From Ilex aquifolium (Eukaryota; Streptophyta; Magnoliopsida; Aquifoliales; Aquifoliaceae), in NCBI GenBank assembly GCA_951799425.1, contig OX637397.1:6191001-6255000 (forward strand): 64,000 nucleotides of DNA. The letters are read 5' to 3'. Position numbers and translations under genes: made by a program. Numbering within the stretch: position 1 is the first letter of the stretch; each line of letters opens with the position of its first letter. Below are positions 11,301 to 33,650 of this stretch, piece by piece. The notes beneath the pieces were generated by a model. That model did not search any database, was not told where the DNA came from, and saw only the letters and a program-made list of their open reading frames with translations.

Positions 11301-12940
11301 ATGACCACAGAACAATGGGAAGTGGACTGGCACCTTGGCCGGCTCGATCAACTTCCCCTCCTCCCCATCTTGCTGACTTTGGCTATTCAAATGAAATGTT
11401 TGAAAAGGACACGGTAATCTGAAACATCCCTCTGTCTTGGTGTTTTATTTTGTTTGTACATAGTGCTGTTTGCTTGTGCATATGCACGCACAGTGAAGGA
11501 ACCATAGAAGACCCAAAAGTGGGCTTAGAGCATTGCTCGTCTGTGCGCAGGAACGTTGGCGTCGGAGGGTGGAGAATTACTGGAATCTCTTGAGTCCAAA
11601 GATCCAATCAGACACACCGAGGAATTTGATGGACATGAAGGCAAATTTGGGGTCATTTGGAGCAGCTCTGAAGGAAAAGGATGTTTGGGTAATGAATGTT
11701 GTCTCTGAAGATGGACCCAATACACTCAAGTTGATTTATGATAGAGGCCTGATTGGCACCGTTCACAACTGGTATGCATATCAACTTTTCTGAAATGTGA
11801 ATTACATGTGTTTTGAATCTTTACATACTTTTTTGATCTTAAACTCTATAGTCGTAGCTGATTGGCATTCCTTGTGACCAATAAGATGATGATGCAGTAT
11901 GTTAATGGTTAACTACAGCAGCTGCTGTTGTGGTGACCCTGTCAGGTAGGGCTATAATTCAGTTTTTTTGGGTCGGTTAGGGCTCTTCCCAGGTCTAATC
12001 CAAGCTCATGACCAACCCAAGCTGAGCTCATCCCTTTTTGTTTGCGTTCCCCCGATCAATCCTCGTTTACATGATGTTCAAATTAAATGATAAAGTAGGC
12101 CACTCCCAATGTAACCCACTGCTGGAGGCCCATTCCAAGGAATGAGTGGGAAGAAAGATGCTTATGTAGATAGGGGAGAACAGAAAGCTTTATTTCCAAG
12201 GTGGTATGGATGTGGGACTACTAACCCCAGAAACTAAAATTTTTTAAGCTGACAAAAGGCTTGGTCTTAGGCCTGTTCCTCATCAGAAGTTGGTTTGAAT
12301 ATTTGATACCGACCTGTATTGCATCTGTAGGGGCTGGGGCTCAGATTGTCCAAGCCTAGTGCTCAAAGCCAACCCAAATTTTGATAGAATGAAAGTATCT
12401 GTTTAGTTAATGACGAATTAATAAACATAGCTAAGGAAAGCCAGTGGCTTTCAATGATGAGTGTTTCTAATGTTTACTTTTCTGTAATTATTGTTTCTAA
12501 CTCGTAGAGCCAATACAACATTGATTAAGTTGCTCCTTGACCACCTAACTAATGGGGTGGTGCATTTTCCTTTTGAGGGAACTCGGTTAGAAGTTCTCAC
12601 TTGGTGATTTATACACAGGTGTGAAGCCTTCTCCACATACCCCAGGACTTATGATCTACTCCATGCATGGACTGTGTTTTCTGACATCGAGAAGAAAGGC
12701 TGCAGTGCTGAGGATCTGCTGATAGAGATGGATCGCATGCTCAGGCCTACTGGTTTTGTTATAATTCGGGACAAACCACCTGTTATAGAATTTGTGAAGA
12801 AATATTTACCTGCATTGCACTGGGAAGCAGTGGGAACAGCTGATTCTACTTCAGATACAGACCAAGATAGGGATGAGCTTGTGTTTGTTATCCAAAAGAA
12901 GGTGTGGCTTACAAACGAAAGCTTCAGGGATTCGGAATGA
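8354..12940 (+). CDS. PMT1: Probable Golgi methyltransferase PMT1/PMT3 type (putative SAM-dependent, DUF248)
   Basis: A type II Golgi membrane protein of the plant-specific PMT family, thought to methylate wall polysaccharides such as pectin; the substrate of this member is inferred only. Seven exons: 8354-8620, 8765-8929, 9021-9203, 9373-9967, 11301-11413, 11551-11771, 12619-12940. All junctions are GT-AG, the frame is kept, and the product is 621 aa, close to the family length of about 620. A single hydrophobic segment at about 12-32 follows a short basic N-terminus. Family landmarks are VCDDRHSE at about 90, the FPGGGTHFHYGA motif in exon 3, the SAM-binding motif VLDVGCGVASFG at about 223-234, CSRCRIDW, LDRVLRPGGYFAYSSPE in exon 4, and MDMKANLGSFGAAL in exon 6. 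No damage was seen. Intron 4 contains an old LINE 3' end (10320-10705). Confidence 0.96.
10320..10705 (-). mobile_element. LINE 3'-end fragment in PMT intron 4
   Basis: On the minus strand, two overlapping frames read the C-terminal end typical of plant LINE ORF2, including LWRCALLAIMWVVWLER and, in the other frame, FESKEEDKELLWDKVKFLAS. One frameshift separates them. A 3' UTR-like stretch with TTTGTACTTC follows down to about 10320. Reverse transcriptase motifs are absent, so it is 5'-truncated and dead. Confidence 0.65.
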
Positions 12941-13140
12941 AAGCAGCAGAGCCTCTTCATCGCCAGATTCATATTCCTATACATTACTGGATTTATGTCG
13001 TCTCCTACGCTCCGGGATCAAGAAGCATGTCCTGAGAGCAATGGAGTAGTAAATTTCATTTTGTAGCATCAAGTATTTTTTTTTTTTTTTTTTTTTGGTT
13101 TTCCACCTTTTTTTTTATCTGTTTTAGTCAATAAACCATA
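12941..13140 (+). other. 3' UTR of the PMT-like gene with poly(A) signal
   Basis: Contains T runs at about 13078-13096 and a canonical AATAAA at 13130-13135, which predicts cleavage near 13150. Confidence 0.7.
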
Positions 13141-14499
13141 GACAACTTGCATCTATTATAGGTTATATTCTTCATTGTTTTTGTATTCTAAAAGTTGTAT
13201 GTTCTCTTAAAGAAGCCTCATCAATGGTTAATAATCTAAAGATGAAAGATATGCTGTTGAATTATGTTTGAAAATTAGGGCTGTTAATCGAGTTGTATTT
13301 TGCGAGTAAGTTCGGCTTGTCTAAAAAATGAGTTGAAAAATGAGTTGAGACCGAGTAGTTTGACTATTTAACTTTTTTGTTATACCATTTGAGTCCATTT
13401 TTCACTTGGCCCTCACTATTTCATAGGATTTTTATAGCATCAAATCTAAATTTCAAAGGATTTCAGTGGACCCTCACAGGTGGTTGTGGGTATCTATCTC
13501 ATCCCTGTCTCCTTCCCCTAAAAACTTTTTTTTTTAAAAAGTTTTAAAAAAAAAAAAAATAGGCAAGAGGTGAGGGAAACAAATCATGGATCAGCAAACA
13601 AAAGGAGGGGTGAGAGAGGATGATTACATACTCCTTTTGATTGTACCCTAAATTGAAGCTAATAAAAGGGGTGGATGTTACCCCTAGACCTATTTTATGT
13701 ATTGAAGATAAAGAAAGAAATTACATTCAAGGTGACTTTCCATTCCATATGATATACTTAGATCGAAATTCAAATGTTCATGTATTAAGAGCATCTCCAA
13801 AAGGCTAGTTAAACCCACCCCTTTAGCTATTTTAGATAACTTCTCCTTAAAATGTCACTCCAACAGGCTAGCTAAACCCTTATCTATTTCCCATAGCCCC
13901 TTTTTCACTCGGTATATCTAGCTAGCCATTCTCCCTCGCTGGATCGTCGCCTCCTCCTCTCTCTCAGACACTCTCGCCTCTCCCTGCCTCTCTCTGCCTC
14001 TCCATTTTACACTATATAAACTCGTCTCACAGCTAACATAACGACAACAATGAATTTGATTATCGAATTTGGCTTGAGGATTTGGTCTGAATAACACTAA
14101 TGTTTTAAAATTTTAACACTCCCCGCTCGATGTGCTTTCAACCCTATAGGTTGAACTCTTGGATCCCCCAATTATTAGGGCCAATTAGTGTAATTAGTGG
14201 GACAATGTGGGAAGCTAATTAACTTTCAAAGACAACCTTTTTCCTTCACTTATTCCACCTAAATGGTTTGAAAATGGACCCTTTGTCCATAAATAGATTG
14301 AAGATGGTCCCTTGTGATTTCCTAAACTTGAGGAAACCCCACTCTACTCAAGTTGCCTATTTGTGGGACATTCATTTTCCAAATCCAAACCTTATCCTTT
14401 TCAAAAGTATGAGCAAGTGGTACTTAAGCTAGTCAAAGACTTTCCATGTATGCAAAGATTTACATGTTAAGGACAAGGTAATAGCAGCCATGTATGACT
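13141..14499. other. Intergenic with repeat fragments
   Basis: A short piece of the AGGGCTGTTAATCGAG dispersed repeat lies at about 13278-13370. A MITE-like stretch at about 13790-13935 begins GAGCATCTCCAAAAGGCTAG and repeats the motif CTCCAACAGGCTAGCTAAA. A CT-rich stretch plus TATATAAAC near 14016 looks promoter-like, but no gene follows. Confidence 0.45.
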
Positions 14500-14721
14500 G
14501 CTCGAATGGTAGTTCAAGCGGTAAAAGAGACAAGTTATAAACTCAAACGTTATGAGTTATGTCAACCCTTTAGGATTAGGCCATGATAAATTTATTCCTC
14601 ATGAATACTCTAATCTCAACGTGGATGATCTGTCTTTAACTAGACCAAGGAAGGGATTAGTCGAGGTACGTATAAACTGATGATCCGAACACTCCTAACC
14701 ATTAAACCAAAAAAAAAAAAA
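14500..14721 (+). mobile_element. SINE family S2, copy A
   Basis: Box-A-like TAGTTCAAGCG at 14510-14520, a body matching the copies at 54204-54425 and 63562-63778 (CATGAATACTCTAAT, GATCTGTCTTT, ATAAACTGAT, GATCCGAACAC) and a terminal A run at about 14709-14721. The box B position is degenerate. Confidence 0.7.
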
Positions 14722-14974
14722 GAAGATAGCATAACCATGCAATGGCCGTTCCATTAGGGTTTTGATAGTCTCACATACTTCATTTTCCTCTTTATACATA
14801 ATGTTGGATTTATCATTGAGCTAAATTAAAGACTGTCATATAGGGAATCTGAATTTGTTTCTGTACAAAATTGTTCGAGTAAAAGTTATATAAAATCATG
14901 ACACGTGAGGCATGTAATATATTAGAGCTTCTTGAGATTTATCATCAATTAATTAATCTTTGTTTATATCATCG

Positions 14975-15211
14975 AGTGAGGTGGTTTAGTAGGGGTACTG
15001 GCCAAACTTCTCACCTTGAGGTTGGAGGTTTGAGTCTTGAAGTCTACATTAGGACTCGATAGTTGATCACTATGCTAGCCTAGCTAGGTTCGTTCTTAAG
15101 AACTGTAACATGCGTGGTCAGGGGCCTCATGATCTCACCAGTGAGGACCTATCTGGGTGGTCTTTGGGTGCTTTCCTTTATCCCCACCCCTTTTTTACCC
15201 AAAAAAAAAAC
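14975..15211 (+). mobile_element. SINE family S1, plus-strand copy
   Basis: A tRNA-derived SINE. Box A TGGTTTAGTAGG at 14982-14993 fits TRGYNNARNNG, and box B GGTTTGAGTCT at 15027-15037 differs from GGTTCGANTCC at two positions, with spacing normal for a Pol III promoter. The body ends in CCCCACCCCTTTTTTACCC and a poly-A tail at 15202-15211. It is paired with the minus-strand copy at 1396-1635. The open frame at 15114-15329 is a by-product. Confidence 0.75.
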
Positions 15212-16068
15212 TAATCTTTGTTTAAAGTCTTTCCAACTAAATTATTCTAACGTAATATATTTCTATCATTTTACTTTTAAAAAAAATTATCTCAAATTTA
15301 TAACTAGTCTCCTCAAATCGCAGTTTTAACAATTCTTAATTCATTGGTTAAAGTGATATGATGACGTTTTCTAGGAAATTTTATTTCATAGAGATGTAGA
15401 GTTCCATGAGAAAGGGGAAAAAATTATGAATAAGTTTTCTATAATTTAGCAAGTCAAAAAATTAGAAAAATATAAGTAAATTGTAAGTATGTACTTCCAA
15501 TTGGCAGAGATGCGTAATGAAAATAATTTTTTTTTGGTTATTGGTGTCTAGATTTGCACCAATTACTCCCTTGAACTTGAATACTAGCTACCGTAAGCCA
15601 ACGAGTTTATAACATGTCTCAAAATGAACAATGGTCATCGACCTATAGAAGATATGATAAATATTAAACTTGAGATTTCTAGATTACTAGATGACATATT
15701 CGAATGTTGAACCACCCCTAAGGAGACTTGTGATTTCTTGGCAATGACAAACAATGTTTTACACTTGTAAAACATGGTATAGTAGAATTTAGAAGAGTCC
15801 AAAATATTTTTCAACAACAAAGGTGTGAGGGCGGCTAATAAGGCTTTATTGGATGCCAAGTGGTAGACATACCTAATGTTCTAGGCAGACATCAAGGTCA
15901 TCAACCTATGTATGGTATGAGCATATAAAATCAACTTTGAGAATCTGGACTTCACAAAGTTGGTTTGATGCATGTGACCTAAAGAATTATATATGTGTGG
16001 AAAAATTAATAGGGTGCAATAAAAAATAAAAAATAAAATATTCATAATTAATCCGACAAAAAAAATTA
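15212..16068. other. Intergenic, nothing recognised
   Basis: AT-rich DNA with no gene, RNA or element termini that I could support. Confidence 0.5.
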
Positions 16069-16465
16069 GACCTTGTTTGATTTACGTCTCAAAAAACTGT
16101 TTTTGATGTTTTTTATATCGCATAATTTGTTTGGTTATATAATTTCAAAAATAATTCTACGGAATAAAAAAAGGTAAAATTTGTTTGTGGTGGACGCAGT
16201 GGTGGTAGTAGGAGTGTGGTGATGGTGATGGTAATGGTGGTAGGGTGGTGGACATGGTGGTGATGGTGATGGTGATGGTGGTTTTTTTTTAAATTCTAGA
16301 AAAGTTATTTCAAAAAATATACAAAATAATCTTAAAATTGTTATCTAAATCTATCCAATTTTTTGCACTCAGTTTTCACAAAACAAAAACAAAAAATAAC
16401 TAATCAAACAATTAACTGTTTTCGAAAACAGAAAACAGTTTATGAGATGCAAATCAAATAGTGTC
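16069..16465. mobile_element. MITE with internal GGT/GAT minisatellite
   Basis: Left end GACCTTGTTTGATTTACGTC and right end, read on the minus strand, GACACTATTTGATTTGCATC, with similarity continuing as CTCA-AAACTGTTTT. It is about 397 bp with no coding capacity. The interior at about 16195-16282 is a degenerate GGTGATGGT array. No clean target duplication was found. Confidence 0.6.
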
Positions 16466-16829
16466 ATAGCTCTCCAAATTTCATTCCTAGTGACATACAA
16501 GTCTTCCTCTCTTTTCCCAATCCCCTTCTCTCTCTCTCTCTCTCTCTCTCAGATTGTATAAAATTCTTTTTGTGTTCTTATTTTTTTCGGTATTTATAAC
16601 ATGAGACAAAAATATAAGCAATTGGTTATGCCAACTTAATGCCACTTCGAACGTTTGTAAACAGGATAAATTGTTATAACATATGAGACTTTTTATTTAA
16701 ATTACTTCATAAGAGAGAACAAAATTTAAGGAACAATTTACCTTCCAAAAAAATTAGTGATACCCCAAAATTCTTGTGTTTATTTTAATAACAGAAGAAT
16801 TTTAAACAATAGATAGAAGGAAATTTTAA

Positions 16830-17847
16830 GAGAGAATTACATTCAGACCTCCTGAGATTTGTCACTTAATTACTCAGATTCCCTGACATTTAAAATATTA
16901 TACATAGACCCCCTAAAATTTATACACGCGTAACACTTAGACCTCTGCTGTAAATATATCTGTTAATAAATTACACCTAGACCCCCTTGAAGTTTGTACG
17001 CATATAATACTTAGATTTCTTAAATTTAAAATGTTATACTTAGACCAAAAATACTCCAATCAAAGATAGAACATCAAATATTTTAAATTTTACAACCAAA
17101 ATTCATGTTCTATTGTATCATTTATTGAAATAAAATCAAAAATAAAAATTCAACTTTTTCTTAAAAAATTGTAATTAATATACAATTATACTATCTATTT
17201 GAATAAAACTAAAAAATCAAACAAGGGGTCTAAGTCATTCTTAATAGAACATGAATTTTGTTCATGTTCTATTATGTCATTTATTTAAATAAAATCAAAA
17301 ATAAAAATCTATTTTAAAAAAAAAAACATAGTTAGTATACAATTATAATATCTATTAGAATAAAACTAAAAATTAAACACGAGATCAAATTGTAATGAAC
17401 ACAATATCTTTTAGTTTCAATTGGGATAGTTTGGTATTTTAATTTGGTCGTTTAAACGACCAAATTAAATTCCTATAGACAATATAATTGTATACTAATT
17501 AATATTTTTTAAGAAAAATTTGAATTTGAATTTGAATTTTATTTTTATTTCAATAAATGATACAATATAATATGAATTTTAATTGTAAAACTTAAAATCT
17601 TTGATATTCTATCTTTGATTATAGTATTTTTGGTCTAAGTATAACATTTTAAACTTAAGTGGTCTAAGTAATATATGTTTACAAACTTCAGGGGGTCTGA
17701 ATGTAATTTATTAATGAATATATTTACAGTAGGGGTCTAAGTGCTACGCGCGTTTAAACTTTAGGGGGTCTGAGTATAATATTTCAAATGTCAGGGGGTC
17801 TGAGCGATTAAGTGACAAACCTCAGGTGGTGTGAGTGTAATTCGCCC
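16830..17847. mobile_element. Mutator-like foldback element with 9-bp target duplication
   Basis: Two inverted arms of several hundred bases, roughly 16830-17170 and 17500-17847, share most of their sequence. Termini are GAGAGAATTACATTCAGACC and, on the minus strand, GGGCGAATTACACTCACACC. The 9-bp sequence AAATTTTAA lies directly outside both ends (16821-16829 and 17848-17856), the duplication length of Mutator-like elements. Motifs such as AGACCCCCTGA recur in each arm. A further internal direct repeat (period 159) begins CATGTTCTATT at 17104 and 17263. No transposase is present. Confidence 0.85.
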
Positions 17848-17856
17848 AAATTTTAA

Positions 17857-18889
17857 TGTTGGACTGACTACCTACGTCTCGTCGTTGTTCTCTCTCCGTA
17901 AACTAAACGCGAAGAGTGTAGAAAACTAGAAAGAGAGTGATTTATGTAGAAATGGGCACACCCCACGCCCACACCCACCCTACCCCACCTGAACTGATTA
18001 GCAGAAAAAAGCTAACAGGGGAAAGGAGCTTCCATTGCGGAAAAAAGGGTCCTGGTGGATGATGACATGCCATAAAAAGTTGCCCACTACAACCCACATA
18101 AATTTTCAACTACACTTCCAAATCACTCTCTCTCTCTTTCTCTCTCGGGTTTCGGATTCACGCGGTACTCTCTCTCTCTCTCTCCGCCTGTATTTCTGTT
18201 TGCAGTTCGATATGTTTCTTACAAGTGAAGAAATTCACTGGAATTTAGAGTTTTTGTTAGGGTTTGGATCAGTTCATGTGTTGAAATTTGGTGAATTTAG
18301 CGGGATTTTTTTTTTCAATGCTGTGTTTGTATTTTGATGGACTGGAGTCTGTTTGTGATGAAATTTGATTTGAATTGGTGAAAGGATAGGTTTTTTTAGG
18401 ACGTGTTGTTTTTTTTTATCACATTTTGTTATTTGGGTGTTGTTTGTTTCTAAGTATTTTAGAATTACGAATGTCTACATAGTGAGCTTAAGTTTTGGTA
18501 TGCATGGCACTGTTTGATACAGATTCTGTATTTGAATTGTCATATGATACACTTGGAGGCAAGGAGAGAGTTTTGATCAGGTCAGCTAATTAATAAGAGA
18601 AATGGGTAATTGCTAGATATGGAAAGATACAAGGAGACAAGTAGTACAAACATAGCACGTGTTTCTCTTTTCATTTTGTTGAATACAGTGGTTAATTTAT
18701 GGTGCATTTGACTTTTGGTAGATAAAGGATGTTATTTGTTAGATTTTGTTTCTTTGGCTTGATTATATTTGAAGCAAAATCTGTCAAAATGAAATAATGC
18801 AAAATTGGAATCTAATTTGTTCCTTCTTACCTACCACAAAATAATTATTCTAACTTGATTGGATGTATTCTATTTCTTTCTGAATGCAG
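17857..18889 (+). promoter_or_regulatory. Promoter and 5' leader region of the NDR kinase gene
   Basis: CT-rich leader sequence lies at about 18126-18185, as in the other genes here. A leader intron is inferred, ending at the acceptor TGAATGCAG (18889); its donor, somewhere between about 18190 and 18350, cannot be fixed. No clear TATA box was identified. The open frame at 18035-18337 has no recognisable family. Confidence 0.45.
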
Positions 18890-18900
18890 AGATTCTGAAA

Positions 18901-18987
18901 ATGGCCTCTTTATGCGAATTGAAAATTGGTCAGAAATTGATGAATTGGGCCGGGGAACGGAGAACATTTGATAGTGTGGGTTCATAG
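18901..18987 (+). other. Upstream open reading frame (28 codons) in the NDR leader
   Basis: Starts 11 bases after the inferred leader acceptor and ends with TAG 57 bases before the main ATG at 19045. It begins MASLCELKIG. It is out of frame with and separate from the kinase. It could lower translation of the main frame; no conservation information is available. Confidence 0.45.
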
Positions 18988-19044
18988 TACTTGAGGGTTC
19001 AGTTGGGTTTGTTTCAGAAGAAAAGTGTTTGTTGAGTGAGATAG

Positions 19045-29645
<10,601 letters not shown>

Positions 29646-30043
29646 TATGTTTATAAAAACGTCTCGAATGGTACGATCCCTCTGTCACGTGAAAATGAAA
29701 GGGGTTATCTCCATCAAATGACCATATTCAAGTCAGCCAAACAGGATTAAATTCTTTCCAGATGAACAGCTTTTGTTGGGTCTGCTTTCATTTGAAAAGA
29801 TAAATTTACAGTGAAAGCTCTTACGGTGAAACCAGTTTTGGATGTGTGGATCTTGATCTTTTTACATTATTTTCTGGAAGTGTAGATTTTATTTTTATTT
29901 TTTTGTAGTTGATGTGTAATTTTTCTCCTTTCTTCAAGCTGCAGAAACTCTCTACACTGTCATGGTTGTTGTTTCTCATGTAATTATCTCCTCACTATTA
30001 GTGTACTGATATTTTACAAAATTGAAATCTCTGCTTGGATTTG

Positions 30044-30090
<47 letters not shown>

Positions 30091-30100
30091 ATTTGGCTTG
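29646..30100 (+). other. 3' UTR of the NDR gene and microsatellite flank
   Basis: T-rich trailer without a clear AATAAA. A compound (TC)n(AC)n microsatellite occupies about 30042-30089. Confidence 0.5.
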
Positions 30101-30985
30101 TGAAACCTTCTACAACTTTCAGTGTTAGGGTATTTATAAAAAAAAAGAAGTATTAGGGTAGTGAATATAATTAAATTAAACATCAGGTTTAATTTGTTAG
30201 AACTTAATATTAATTGATATTAAAATATCCATTCTAACCATTATCTTTAAAAATAAGTATCAACATATGATAAATTGTGAATGTCTGATTAATTAATTTT
30301 AACTTGTTAGAACTTAATATTAATTTATTTATTAAAATTGAATTGAAGCCCGACACGACACGATTGTGATCTATCTAATATTACAATTATGAAATTAAAT
30401 TTTTAATTAATAAAAACACATCAATGGTCAAGATTGATAGAAATTCTCATTTATTTTAATCCAATAGTATAAAATTCTCGCTCAAAAATATCTATTTTCG
30501 CTCAAAAATATTATTCTCTATACGGGCTTTAATGTCAGACAATTCAACCAACGCACTTCCTAATATTAAACAACTTTATTAATTCTCACATACCTCTTAT
30601 CATCCTCTATCTTATTTCTTTTTGTTTAATTATAAATATTGTACTGTCAATATTCAATTTTTAATATTTTAAAGTATCTTCAGACGCATGTTATTACTAG
30701 TAATCCATGCATGAAGATATGATGTAATATAAAATCCGAGCTTTTAAAAAATCAATCCTACTATTGAAAATAAAATTTTCTTTTATTTTTTTTTCTTTAA
30801 TTACATAATTTTAAATTAATTTTTACTCATGATTTTGTACAATAAAAATTAAAAATATGCCCTGTTTACACCCTGTAGTTACCCCCCTCTCCTTTAAGTC
30901 TTTAACCAAGAACTAGGGCAAAGTTCTCTCGCTAAGCTCTCTCTCTCTCTCTCTCTCGTTGGCTCAGTGTGTCCGAGAAGTGAAT
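30101..30985 (+). promoter_or_regulatory. Promoter and 5' UTR of SF3B5
   Basis: Very AT-rich. A motif TTGTTAGAACTTAATATTAA is repeated at about 30196 and 30304. A (CT)n leader tract lies at about 30937-30957, shortly before the ATG at 30986. No convincing TATA box position. Confidence 0.45.
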
Positions 30986-33071
30986 ATGCAGGTAATTCTC
31001 CGATAAACACACATACACGTATGTATGGTTAGTTTCAATTTCAAAGTATGTGTTGTGGTGAACATTGAAGTCAAAAACCCTAAACTCACTGCCTGTATAA
31101 AAACCCTAAAATTGATCAAACGTTTCTTGAATTTTACTCTGCTAATCTAAATTTATACACGTCTTGTTATATTTATACGGTCTTATAGGTTTGTTTCTGA
31201 GTTTTACGTATCTTAATGCTAAAACCCCTCCGTTCATATACGACAAAGTGAGGGAAAAAGGACATAAAGAAGTTAATGAATACGATGTCTTAGTCGATTT
31301 GATTTAGTATATTTTATTTGCTTGATGAGTTTTCAGGCGGTAAAAGAACCGAGATTAAGAATTCCTTGAGGATTTTTTTTCACTTTTTCCAAAAATTGCT
31401 TCTAGCAACCAAACAGTCTTATCAGAAAATTTGATGTGGTTGGTATGGCTCTGAATACCTAAAATTCTTCCTTGTGAGTATTGGTATTTGCGTAAAACAA
31501 ATTATTGGGTATTCGTAGATTATGTTATAACAAACATTGAATTCATTCCTACATTTCGATAAGGCCCCTATTTCTGATTTTAGGAAGGAATAGAGTAAGA
31601 TTCATACTTATGTTGTTGTGTTTATATTTATGATTGCGGGGCTTTATATATGTTTTCATGGACAATTTTCCACCACTTTAGTCTAAATAAATAATTGCTG
31701 TTGTATTTTTGTGCAGGCAAGTGACAGGTTTAATATCAACTCTCAGCTCGAGCATTTGCAAGCAAAATATGTTGGGACTGGGCATGCTGACTTGAATAGA
31801 TTGTAAGTGTCCTTTGTTGAAAATAATTTGTTTTTAACCATTTATTTCTGTAAAAATTTTTGTTCTTATGCTTGACATATATATATGGTTATGTAGTGAG
31901 TGGGCAGTGAATATTCAGCGTGACAGCTATGCATCTTATGTTGGGCATTATCCCATGCTGGCATATTTTGCTATTGCTGAAAATGAGTCAATTGGAAGAG
32001 AACGCTACAATTTTATGCAGGTTTGGTCCATGTTATGCTTATATCATAATTTGTTTCACGCTAGGTTATTTTGTTTCAAACAACCGTTGTTTGATGGCAG
32101 TCATTGTTGAAACTAATGTCTTGTTTATGTTCCTTTTGCAAGTGCTTTGGTATTGCTTATTGGAACTTTCTTACTTTGATGTTAATGTTGTGTATTGTGT
32201 TTGCATTTTTAATAGCGAACTTCTTCTGTTATATTTCTGAAGCCATTTTAACTTAGTGTAGATGACTGTGGATTGCTTCATTATATGTTCAAAATTCATT
32301 ATGGGGTAGTGGTTCGATGCTGGAGTATTAACATCTCTTTTGGGACAATTTGTTTGACAAAGGATTAACATTTTGTATGACATGCCCCGGACCCCTGACT
32401 AGAACCTCGTGCATCGGATGGTCCTTTTTTCTCTCAATTTTTGTCTCTTGATTTGTGATCAAGGAGACAAAGCAACAAATAGTGGATTTTCTTTTTGTAA
32501 AGGGATTGCTACGGTTACTGGCCAAATAATTGTAACTTGGTCGAAGTTTGATTTTTTTTTTGAGGTCTCTTATTATGGATTTATGTAGAAACAAAAATCA
32601 AAAAGTGCTTTTTAGGCAGCAAAAAATTGTCTCATGTTTCTTCTAAAACCGTCAAATAACATGTGTCACAAAAGCCTAAGCCATCATGCTGTATATGCTG
32701 CCACCTCCTGCACATAACTCCTCATGATGTGCATGAGGTGGCATTCTATACAACTGGAATCTGCGTTTAGGCATGCATATGAAGTTTGTGTACTCAGTAC
32801 TCACAACTTCATAATGAAGCAAATGCTTGATATGCTGTTATCAAATGTTTAGTCTGCCCTGTATGCTGAATAAACAGTATTGTTCAACTTCTTCAAGTGT
32901 CTATCAATTTTGAGAAACATGTATCTCTAGCGATGATGCTTAGTGTTTGCGACGGAAAATTTGAATTTATTCATGTTATCTTAAAACAACTGATGACTTT
33001 GTTATATTGAAAATGTTGTGCAGAAAATGCTTCTACCATGTGGACTCCCACCAGAAAGAGAAGATGATTGA
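30986..33071 (+). CDS. SF3B5: Splicing factor 3B subunit 5 (SF3b10)
   Basis: The smallest core subunit of the SF3b complex in the U2 snRNP; it binds SF3B1 and helps branch-site recognition in the nucleus. Four exons: 30986-30991, 31717-31802, 31897-32020, 33024-33071, all GT-AG. They join to 87 aa, the usual eukaryotic length of about 86-87. The first exon codes only for Met-Gln. The protein reads through the family landmarks RFNINSQLEHLQAKYVGTGH, DSYASYVGHYPM, NESIGRERYNFM and ends LPCGLPPEREDD. It is nearly invariant across plants, so identification is secure. Its position beside the NDR and CK1 genes matches Arabidopsis. The 1 kb third intron shows nothing notable. Confidence 0.97.
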
Positions 33072-33650
33072 CCACACTCAAAGTGCAAACTAGAACCTTG
33101 CGGATTCTGGGTATATCGGTCTCTGGAATTCTGTCTGCCGTGTTTTAATATATGTTCTGTTTCTTTATTGGGTCGGCTTGATGTAAGAAGTAAGAACAAA
33201 TAAATCAAATGTATTGACTTTTAGAATTGAGACACTCACTAACTTGTTACGAGGGATTGATTATGGGCTCCTTTGCCATGGTTTGTATTGTTCATCGTTG
33301 GTGGTGGGTGGTTCTGTTTATTCGCTGCGTGTTATTTATTTGTTGCCAGGGTTGCACTCTTTCGTTTTGCAACCCTTTTGCCATATGGCATACCAGGTTG
33401 AAGCTTGCGCTTGAATCAGTGCCCAGGCTGTTTGTTTGCAGTTTCAAACTGTGTGAGCCCTAAGTAGCACTATACTCTTTAACTATATCAAGAAGTTGAT
33501 GTTCTGTATTGACTACTTTAGAATGTCAACCAGGATCATGATGGATTCGGTCCCAGGGGACATGTCTAAGAAAGTTTGTGCATCAAAATGGATTGGTATG
33601 TAATTCTTACAGAATTTTGATTTGGCATTTTACACCCAATTTGTGGTTCA
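33072..33650 (+). other. 3' UTR and flank of SF3B5
   Basis: AATAAA at about 33198-33203 is a likely poly(A) signal. The open frames at 33214-33463 overlap each other in different frames and resemble nothing known. Confidence 0.55.

Noticed and set aside
13930..14050. CT-rich stretch with TATATAAAC as a gene promoter
   Set aside because: No coding sequence follows within several kilobases; the next feature is a SINE.
14982..15037. Possible tRNA gene
   Set aside because: A and B boxes are present, but no cloverleaf, acceptor stem or anticodon arm is apparent; it fits a SINE head instead.
18035..18337. 100-codon open frame upstream of NDR
   Set aside because: Runs through the CT-rich leader and gives a low-complexity product without homology that I recognise.
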